Origin: JAUVXY01 sp964392345
GTDB taxonomy: Bacteria; Actinomycetota; Humimicrobiia; Humimicrobiales; Humimicrobiaceae
Reading direction: 5' to 3'
Length of the DNA stretch: 7,264 bases
Assembly (NCBI GenBank): GCA_964392345.1
Contig: CAYMPQ010000073.1
Location: 1 to 7,264 of the forward strand
In this document: piece after piece, positions 1 to 5,464 of the stretch
How positions within the stretch are numbered: position 1 is the stretch's first letter
Layout of the letters: each line of letters opens with the position of its first letter
Notes under the pieces: generated by a model
Seen by the model: only the letters and a program-made list of their open reading frames with translations
Databases searched by the model: none
Told to the model about the DNA's origin: nothing
Made by a program: the position numbers and the translations under genes

Positions 1-31
1 ACCTTTAGTAAAATTAATATTAGATGAATAA
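1..31 (+). other. Possible 3' end of an upstream gene overlapping priA
   Basis: Two frames are open from the left edge. One reads TFSKINIR and stops at TGA 25-27, which would form an ATGA overlap with the priA start codon. The other reads PLVKLILDE and stops at TAA 29-31. Either would end inside the priA start and imply translational coupling in an operon. In many Firmicutes coaBC precedes priA, and the second peptide resembles a CoaBC-type hydrophobic tail, but 8 or 9 residues cannot decide this. The third frame is closed at 6-8. No promoter for priA is visible in these 23 bases. Confidence 0.2.
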
Positions 32-2504
32 AATTAATAAATGTGCGAATAGATATGCAGAGGTTTACTTAGATATTTCTGTTCTCAACATTGATCACCC
101 TTTTGATTATAAGATACCCCCGCATTTAGTAAATCATGCAAAAGTGGGAAATATTGTCCTGGTACCGTTTAAATCAAGGTTAGAACTCGGGTATATCGTT
201 AATGTCAAAAACAAATCCTCTCTTTTGGAAAAAGAAATTAAATGCATTGAAAAAGTAATAACCGACAGGCCTCTTTTTGATGAAAACAGATTAAAACTTA
301 TACAGTGGATGAGCTGTTATTATATTCAGCCTGTAAACAAGGTTTTTAATCTTTTTTTACCCCCCGGCGGTAAATACAAATTAGAAAAGACATGGAAATT
401 TGATGCGGAAAAGTTAAAGAAATTAGTCGGCGATTACCCGGAACTGGGATGCATAAAACAGGATGGGGCAATTTCAGAATCAGAGTTAATAAAAAAAATG
501 AGTGCCGCCGGACGTGTCCGCGAAGAAGATATCAAAAAAATATTAAAGTCGCTGGAAAAAGAAGGGATTGCATCACATAGTTATGATATATCCAGCAAAA
601 ATGTGAAATTAAAATATCAGGATTTAATTGAATTAAATTTAAATGGCTACAGAAAAATTAAAAATAAAATAAACTGGAATAAAAATTTTTCACAGAAAAG
701 GATCATAGATTACTTAATTAAAAACAGCAGGGCTCCAAGAAGTGAACTTGTTAAAAATACCGGGTGCAGTTCTGCAAGCCTGAAGGCGCTTATAGACAAA
801 AAGATATTGGCAGTTAAAAGTGAAAGGGTAAAAAGGGACTTTTTTTATGATTTCCTGTACACAGAAGATAAACTTAAAAGCAAGAAAATAATTTTAAACG
901 CGTATCAGAAAAAATGTTTAGAAAATATAAATTCATCTATTGATAAAAATGTTTTCCATGGATTTTTAATAGAAGGAGTTGCGGGGAGCGGAAAAACTGA
1001 AGTATACATTGAAGTTTGCAGGAAAATATTAGAAAAAAACAGGCGGGCGCTTATTCTAACTCCTGAAATTTCATTGACCCCACAATTATTTTCAAGATTT
1101 AAATCAGTATTTGGGCCTGAGGTTGCTGTATATCACTCAGGGATGGGTAAGGCGGAGAGGTATGAAAGATGGTTAAATATTTTGGAAAACAAGTACAGTA
1201 TTATTATAGGAACGAGGTCTTCTTTGTTTACGCCAATCAATAATCTGGGAGCAATAATTATTGATGAGGAGCACGATCCGTCTTACAAAGAAAATTCGCT
1301 TGTAAGATACAATACACAGGACGCAGCTTTAAAGCTTGGAAAAATATTAAAAATACCGGTTGTTTTTGGCAGTGCCACCCCATCTGTAGTTACAAGATTT
1401 AATGCAGAGAGAGATGACAGTTTTACATTGCTTAAAATACCTGTTAAGGCCCAAAGCATGATTTCAGTAGACAAAGAAGTAATTGATTTGAGATCCATAG
1501 ATAAGTTTAAAGAAGATCCTGATATTACCAATGAATTATTTAAAGCTATTAGAAAAGAAGTTGAAAAAAATAATAAAATAATTATTTTCATAAATAGGAG
1601 AGGTTACAGTAATTTTACCGTGTGCAGCGATTGCGGCTACATTCCTGAATGCCCAAATTGCAACTTGCCCTACAAGTTTCACAAATATGACAAGAAACTT
1701 ATATGCCATCACTGCGGGAAGGAAGAAAAATACACAGGCATGTGCGCTGCCTGTGGCAGTAAAAATGTTTTCCTATACGGAACAGGTATACAGAGAGTAG
1801 AAGCTAAATTAAATTTAAGATTTAAAAATACAGAGATATTGCGGATGGATTCTGATATAACATCAAAGAAAAAATCACATGAAGAGATACTGAAGAAATT
1901 TATTTCTACAAGCCCATCTATTTTAATAGGCACTCAAATGGTAGCAAAGGGATTAGATATAGAAGATGTCACACTGGTCGGAATTATAAATTGTGACAGT
2001 ATGCTTGCGCTGCCTGATTACCATATGCATGAAAGAGTTTACCAGCTTGTAACTCAGGTATCCGGAAGAACAGGCAGAAAATCAAAAAAGGGGAAAGTCA
2101 TAATACAAACATATAATCCTGGAAGCAGTATCATAAAAAATTTTATGGATGGGGATTACGGCTCATTTTACGAAGAAGAACTTAAAAATCGCCGGGAACT
2201 GATGTATCCGCCTTTTTCAAATTTAATAAACATAATAATTTCTGGTAAAGGCAAAGATGCTGTAGAAAGCGATGCTAAAAAATTATTTAAAAGCGTGAAT
2301 AAAATAATTAGTGCCTGTGATATAATATTAGGGCCGGTAGCCGCACCTTTTTATAAAATTAATCAGTTTTACAGATGGCATTTTCTTATAAAAACTACTG
2401 AAATTGATAAATTAAATGTAAAATTAAGCAGTGTGCTGAAAGTATTTAAAAAGTATAATGAAAATAAAATAATCGTAGATGTAGATCCTGCCTGGATACT
2501 GTAG
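24..2504 (+). CDS. priA: Primosomal protein N' (replication restart helicase PriA)
   Basis: Superfamily 2 helicase that recognises stalled replication forks, unwinds the lagging arm and starts reloading of the replicative helicase. At 826 residues it is close to the Bacillus form (about 805) and longer than the E. coli one (732). The N-terminal 3'-DNA-binding domain lies at about residues 13-110, with the typical LDISVLNIDHPFDY stretch. A probable winged-helix region follows to about 280. Visible helicase motifs are Walker A GVAGSGKT (318-325), TPEISLTPQ (346-354), the DEEH box (414-417) followed by DPSYK, GSATPS (449-454), GTQMVAKG (636-643) and TQVSGRTGR (677-685). Eight zinc-binding cysteines sit at 534, 537, 543, 546, 561, 564, 574 and 577. 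The start is fixed by an in-frame TAG at 21-23. No clear Shine-Dalgarno is seen, which fits coupling to an upstream gene. It heads the run priA-def-fmt. One oddity is RYNTQDAA at 428-435, where relatives usually read RYxARDxA. Confidence 0.97.
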   Translation: MNKINKCANRYAEVYLDISVLNIDHPFDYKIPPHLVNHAKVGNIVLVPFKSRLELGYIVNVKNKSSLLEKEIKCIEKVITDRPLFDENRLKLIQWMSCYYIQPVNKVFNLFLPPGGKYKLEKTWKFDAEKLKKLVGDYPELGCIKQDGAISESELIKKMSAAGRVREEDIKKILKSLEKEGIASHSYDISSKNVKLKYQDLIELNLNGYRKIKNKINWNKNFSQKRIIDYLIKNSRAPRSELVKNTGCSSASLKALIDKKILAVKSERVKRDFFYDFLYTEDKLKSKKIILNAYQKKCLENINSSIDKNVFHGFLIEGVAGSGKTEVYIEVCRKILEKNRRALILTPEISLTPQLFSRFKSVFGPEVAVYHSGMGKAERYERWLNILENKYSIIIGTRSSLFTPINNLGAIIIDEEHDPSYKENSLVRYNTQDAALKLGKILKIPVVFGSATPSVVTRFNAERDDSFTLLKIPVKAQSMISVDKEVIDLRSIDKFKEDPDITNELFKAIRKEVEKNNKIIIFINRRGYSNFTVCSDCGYIPECPNCNLPYKFHKYDKKLICHHCGKEEKYTGMCAACGSKNVFLYGTGIQRVEAKLNLRFKNTEILRMDSDITSKKKSHEEILKKFISTSPSILIGTQMVAKGLDIEDVTLVGIINCDSMLALPDYHMHERVYQLVTQVSGRTGRKSKKGKVIIQTYNPGSSIIKNFMDGDYGSFYEEELKNRRELMYPPFSNLINIIISGKGKDAVESDAKKLFKSVNKIISACDIILGPVAAPFYKINQFYRWHFLIKTTEIDKLNVKLSSVLKVFKKYNENKIIVDVDPAWIL

Positions 2505-2557
2505 TACGGCATAAAGAAACTTGCTATCCGGAAGGGTATTATTACAAAAAGGATATT

Positions 2558-3055
2558 ATGGCAGTAAGAAAAATTAGGAAAATTGGCGATCCTGTATTAA
2601 GGATGAAAAGTAAAAAAGTAGAAAATATTGATGATGGAATATTGAAATTAGCAAATGACATGACAGACACTGTTACCAGTGGAGAATTTTCCGGAGTAGG
2701 GTTGGCTGCTCCACAGATTGGTGTGTCAAAAAGAATGATTGCAATTAATTTTGAAGATAAGCCTCAAATTTATATAAATCCAGAAATAGAAATTTTAGAT
2801 AACCAGCAGGTAGAGCAGGAAGAAGGATGCCTGAGCGTATATTCAATACTGTGCAGCACAAAAAGGGCTAAAAAAATTAGAGTAAGGGCAGAGGATTTAA
2901 ATGGTAAGAAGATTAAGCTTGAAGCTGAAGGTATGATGGCGCGGATATTTCAGCATGAAATTGATCATCTGGACGGTATTTTGATAGTAGATCACCTCAG
3001 CGGGAAGTCAAAAAGGGAATTTTTATCTAAGATAAACGAGATTAGCCCGGATTAA
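2558..3055 (+). CDS. def: Peptide deformylase
   Basis: Metallohydrolase that removes the formyl group from the N-terminal formylmethionine of new proteins in the cytosol. All three family motifs are present in 165 residues, a normal length: GVGLAAPQ (46-53), EGCLS (89-93) with metal ligand Cys91, and QHEIDH (132-137) with ligands His133 and His137 and catalytic Glu134. The start ATG is preceded by AAAAAGGA at 2546-2553, four bases upstream. It lies 53 bases after priA and 18 bases before fmt, so it is probably in one transcript with the enzyme that adds the formyl group. After motif 2 the common Pro-Gly of the CLSxPG turn is replaced by Tyr95-Ser96; the catalytic residues are intact, so activity is expected. 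Confidence 0.97.
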   Translation: MAVRKIRKIGDPVLRMKSKKVENIDDGILKLANDMTDTVTSGEFSGVGLAAPQIGVSKRMIAINFEDKPQIYINPEIEILDNQQVEQEEGCLSVYSILCSTKRAKKIRVRAEDLNGKKIKLEAEGMMARIFQHEIDHLDGILIVDHLSGKSKREFLSKINEISPD

Positions 3056-3060
3056 ATAAA

Positions 3061-3067
3061 AAAGGGG
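3061..3067 (+). promoter_or_regulatory. Ribosome binding site that fixes the TTG start of fmt
   Basis: AAAGGGG followed by TTT, ending six bases before TTG 3074-3076. An in-frame TAA (the def stop, 3053-3055) lies just upstream, and no ATG or GTG lies in frame between it and the conserved N-terminus, so the TTG is the only sensible start. Confidence 0.7.
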
Positions 3068-3073
3068 TTTGTA

Positions 3074-4030
3074 TTGAAATTATTATTTTTTGGTTCTTCC
3101 GAATTTTCTGTTCCGTTTTTGGAGGAAATATATACTTCAAATCATAGAATATTAAAAGTTGTAACTGCACCTGATAAAAAGCAAGGCAGGGGCAAAAAAG
3201 TTCTTCCGAATCTTGTAAAAAAAAGTTCAATGGAGTTAGGTGTTGATTTTATAGAGGCAGAAAAGATAGACGATGAATTAATAGAAAGTATTTCAAAAAC
3301 CGTTTTTGATTGCATAGTTGTGGTGAGCTCAGGCCTTATACTGCCTAAAAAATTACTGGACCTGGCTCCTGATATGTGTATAAATGTTCACCCCTCCCTT
3401 CTCCCTAAACACAGGGGACCATCACCCATAATAAGCACTTTGCTGAATGGTGACGACAAGACAGGAGTCAGTATAATAAAAATGGTTGAGAAAGTGGATG
3501 CTGGAGATATTTATATCCAGGCTGAATTTGGAATTGACAGTGATGACAACAGGGATGTTCTTGAAAATAAATTGGAAAAGGTTGGCTGCCCACTGCTGGT
3601 TGCTACGCTGGATTTAATAGAGGGGACCGGACTAACGACAATTCCTCAATGTGACAGGGATGCCACTTTTACCTCTATGATAAGAAAAGAAGATTTAAAG
3701 ATAAACTGGAAAAGCAGTGCAGTGGAGATAGTAAATAAGGTGAGAGCATTCAGCAGTAAGCCCGGGTGCTACTGCCTCTGGAGAAAAAACAGGATCAAGA
3801 TTCTCAAAGCAGGTGTTTTTGAAGATGGCAACAGGTATAAAAGCAACTTTGGCAGAGAAGAAAAATGCGGCACTATACTAATCGCAGACAAAAAAACAGG
3901 AATTTTAGTAAAATGTGGAAATGATGAAATTGTAAAAATAGAAAGATTAAAAGCTCCCGGTAAAAATGTAATATCAGCTATTGATTTTGTTAATGGCTAT
4001 TGCGTAAAAGCTGGTGAAATATTTGGATGA
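3074..4030 (+). CDS. fmt: Methionyl-tRNA formyltransferase
   Basis: Transfers a formyl group from 10-formyltetrahydrofolate to initiator Met-tRNA, the partner reaction to deformylase encoded directly upstream. At 318 residues it has the usual two-domain length. The Rossmann-type catalytic domain starts with KLLFFGSSEFSVPFLEEI. The basic tRNA-contacting loop GRGKKVLP is at 38-45. The catalytic triad is Asn104, His106 and Asp142, with the spacing of E. coli Asn108, His110 and Asp146, inside NVHPSLLPKHRGPSPI and VDAGDI. The C-terminal OB-like domain ends with the family pattern GKNVISAIDFVNG (296-308). Translation begins at TTG. The signature reads HPSLLPKHRGPSPI where the common form is HASLLPxxRGAAPI, and an SSG replaces the more usual YG at 85-87. 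These look like lineage variation, not loss of function. Confidence 0.96.
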   Translation: MKLLFFGSSEFSVPFLEEIYTSNHRILKVVTAPDKKQGRGKKVLPNLVKKSSMELGVDFIEAEKIDDELIESISKTVFDCIVVVSSGLILPKKLLDLAPDMCINVHPSLLPKHRGPSPIISTLLNGDDKTGVSIIKMVEKVDAGDIYIQAEFGIDSDDNRDVLENKLEKVGCPLLVATLDLIEGTGLTTIPQCDRDATFTSMIRKEDLKINWKSSAVEIVNKVRAFSSKPGCYCLWRKNRIKILKAGVFEDGNRYKSNFGREEKCGTILIADKKTGILVKCGNDEIVKIERLKAPGKNVISAIDFVNGYCVKAGEIFG

Positions 4031-4032
4031 CT

Positions 4033-4063
4033 TTACCGGGTTGCAACATGTGCCGGATAATTT
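4033..4063 (+). terminator. Weak candidate terminator after fmt
   Basis: TTACCGG (4033-4039) can pair with CCGG-A-TAA (4053-4060), seven pairs with one bulged A and a 13-base loop, followed by TTT. The stem is short and the T-run is poor. It lies just after the fmt stop and before the convergent rpmB, where a terminator would be expected. No good terminator for rpmB is visible on the minus strand in the 63-base gap. Confidence 0.3.
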
Positions 4064-4093
4064 AACTATTATTTACGCGTATCATTGTTAAAA

Positions 4094-4285
4094 CTAAACG
4101 ACTTTTTTAACCTTACCTGATTTTAAGCATTTGGTGCAGATATTTAAATTTTTTACTTTGCCCATGTACTCTACTTTAATTTTGTGTACATTTGGCTTAA
4201 ACATTCTTTTAGTTTTTTTATGGGAATGGCTCACATTGTTTCCAAATTCCGGCTTTTTCCCACAAACATCACATTTATTAGACAT
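4094..4285 (-). CDS. rpmB: 50S ribosomal protein bL28
   Basis: Small basic protein of the large ribosomal subunit, 63 residues, the normal size. The N-terminus KCDVCGKKPEFGNNVSHSHK is the L28 signature. Two CxxC pairs, Cys5/Cys8 and Cys50/Cys53, make this the zinc-binding (C+) form. The ATG is preceded by AGGAG (plus-strand 4291-4295), five bases away, a strong ribosome binding site. The stop is TAG. It runs convergent to fmt and divergent from the esterase gene. A perfect TATAAT lies about 90 bases upstream. In Bacillus rpmB is likewise divergent from the yloU-yloV pair, and a yloV-type gene is found here one gene away. Confidence 0.97.
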   Translation of the reverse strand: MSNKCDVCGKKPEFGNNVSHSHKKTKRMFKPNVHKIKVEYMGKVKNLNICTKCLKSGKVKKVV

Positions 4286-4367
4286 TTTTTCTCCTGTATT
4301 TTAAAAAACAATTATTTTCAATTACAACTTGTTTTGTTTTTATTATGTTATCAAAACCTTAAGATTA

Positions 4368-4396
4368 TTGCATATTATAAGCTGCTTCTTTATAAA
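4368..4396 (+). promoter_or_regulatory. Weak candidate promoter for the esterase gene (plus strand)
   Basis: TTGCAT (4368-4373), a 17-base spacer and TATAAA (4391-4396). The -10 box matches in five of six positions and the -35 in three. It would start transcription near 4403 and give a leader of about 124 bases. It lies almost exactly on top of the opposite-strand rpmB promoter. In DNA this AT-rich such matches arise often by chance. Confidence 0.3.
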
Positions 4397-4401
4397 AACA
4401 A
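4374..4401 (-). promoter_or_regulatory. Promoter for rpmB (minus strand)
   Basis: Read on the minus strand: TTGTTT (plus 4396-4401), a 16-base spacer, then a perfect TATAAT (plus 4374-4379). The transcript would start near 4367, giving a leader of about 80 bases before the rpmB ATG. The -10 box is perfect and the -35 matches only in TTG. Confidence 0.5.
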
Positions 4402-4430
4402 ATAGGAATGTTACCATTTTATTATTTAGT

Positions 4431-4504
4431 TTACAAGTCAAACAAAGCTCTTGCGTCTGAGCGAAATAAAAATGCCTGTTTTTAAAATAATATGCTACTT
4501 GTAA
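4431..4504 (+). repeat. Inverted repeat with two inner hairpins in the esterase leader
   Basis: TTACAAGT (4431-4438) is the exact reverse complement of ACTTGTAA (4497-4504), plus one possible G-U pair outside. The enclosed 58 bases hold two further stems: GCTC/GAGC (4447-4450 with 4459-4462, eight-base loop) and TAAAAA/TTTTTA (4467-4472 with 4479-4484, six-base loop). Together they could form a three-way junction RNA just before the esterase start. I do not recognise a known riboswitch consensus. An eight-base inverted repeat in a 240-base AT-rich gap is near chance expectation, so this is only a candidate. Confidence 0.25.
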
Positions 4505-4526
4505 GAAATGGGCAAATAGATAAAAA

Positions 4527-5387
4527 ATGAAAAAATATAAGAAAATATTAATTTTTATAATCTTGAGCATATTTGTTGCGGTATCCATAGCATCATGCAG
4601 CTTCCTTGCAGGAAAAGCAGTCTCTGTCATGTCTTTTAATTACCCCGGACTTAGGATTGAAACAAAAAATATAAGTCCGGAAGAGATAAAAGACAGGCGC
4701 CCATGCGTGGTTTGTTTTGGAGATTCTGTTACTTTTGGTTGGAACCTAAAGTATGATGAATCCTACCCCGCTGTATTAGAAAATTTATTACTGGAGGAAT
4801 ATCCACATGTAAAGGTGATAAACAGCGGCATAGGGGGAAATACAATAGCAGACGGATACGGGCGTATTGGCAGCGATGTTCTTTATTATGAGCCTGATGT
4901 GGTTGTTATAAATTTTGGGCTAAACGATGGAATGTTATTTAAAGTTGATAGAAACAAATTTAACGAAAAAGAGTCTTTAATATTATATAAAAATGACGAA
5001 GGTTGTTATATTCCTCAGTTAGACATACTGCCTTTTGCTGATTATTATTTTGATATGTTGAAGAAGATTGAATCTGAGGAAATAAAGGTTGTAGTGATGG
5101 GCATAAACCCCGTTTCAGGGTGTTTTCCTTTGTCAGAGGATGAAAGTTTCAGGAAAAAGCAGATAGAGGTATATAAATTGTATAATGAAAAAATTATAGA
5201 AATTGGAGAAAATGGTGGTTTTGCGTGCCTAAATTTATGGGAAATTTTTACAAAAGATGGCAAAATCAACAGTTATATACAAAAAGATTGCATACACCCA
5301 AACAAAGAAGGATCGGAACTAGTAGCTGAGAATGTATGCAAAATCTTAAAACTTTATAATATCCTTGAACAGGTGGAAACAAAGTAA
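4527..5387 (+). CDS. SGNH/GDSL-type esterase, predicted lipoprotein
   Basis: Predicted ester hydrolase anchored on the outer face of the membrane; the substrate is unknown (lipid, acylated glycan or peptidoglycan acetyl groups are all possible). The N-terminus has a lysine-rich start, a hydrophobic segment (about 7-22) and a lipobox IASC with the lipidated Cys24. The four SGNH blocks are in order: GDS with nucleophile Ser67 (FGDSVTFGW), Gly104 in SGIGGNT, Asn133 in FGLNDG, and Asp254/His257 in DCIHPN. Length, 286 residues, is usual for a secreted single-domain member. An in-frame TAA at 4521-4523 fixes the ATG as the first start, but there is no good Shine-Dalgarno (only GGG about 14 bases away). 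It sits between the divergent rpmB and fakA, 77 bases before the latter. The position is the one held by yloU/asp23 in Bacillus-like orders. Confidence 0.88.
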   Translation: MKKYKKILIFIILSIFVAVSIASCSFLAGKAVSVMSFNYPGLRIETKNISPEEIKDRRPCVVCFGDSVTFGWNLKYDESYPAVLENLLLEEYPHVKVINSGIGGNTIADGYGRIGSDVLYYEPDVVVINFGLNDGMLFKVDRNKFNEKESLILYKNDEGCYIPQLDILPFADYYFDMLKKIESEEIKVVVMGINPVSGCFPLSEDESFRKKQIEVYKLYNEKIIEIGENGGFACLNLWEIFTKDGKINSYIQKDCIHPNKEGSELVAENVCKILKLYNILEQVETK

Positions 5388-5399
5388 ATTATGTAATAA

Positions 5400-5441
5400 T
5401 ATAATGTGTGAAATAGTACAATATATTAGATGTACTTATTT
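5400..5441 (+). promoter_or_regulatory. TATAAT box and hairpin ahead of fakA
   Basis: A perfect TATAAT lies at 5400-5405, though no good -35 is found 16-18 bases upstream. Just after it, AAATAGTAC (5411-5419) can pair with GTACT-T-ATTT (5432-5441), nine pairs with one bulge and a 12-base loop. This could be a leader hairpin for fakA or a weak end for the esterase transcript. It is AT-rich, with no proper T-tract, so support is limited. Confidence 0.25.
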
Positions 5442-5464
5442 TAACAAAGAGGTATGTATTTAAA

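Noticed and set aside
491..498. Run of eight A in priA as a programmed slippage site
   Set aside because: The frame continues intact on both sides, there is no truncated or fused product to gain, and A-runs are common in this base composition.
4184..4405. Plus-strand reading frame across rpmB and the intergenic region
   Set aside because: It is antisense to the certain rpmB gene, has no ribosome binding site and gives a low-complexity hydrophobic peptide.
4429..4506. A known riboswitch (c-di-GMP, purine, preQ1, guanidine classes considered)
   Set aside because: I could not match the conserved bases of any of these classes; only a generic stem arrangement remains, and it is reported as a weak candidate.
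4343..4630. Minus-strand reading frame over the esterase start
   Set aside because: It covers the divergent promoters and the lipoprotein signal region in antisense, has no family resemblance, and its Phe-rich content reflects AT-rich sequence read backwards.
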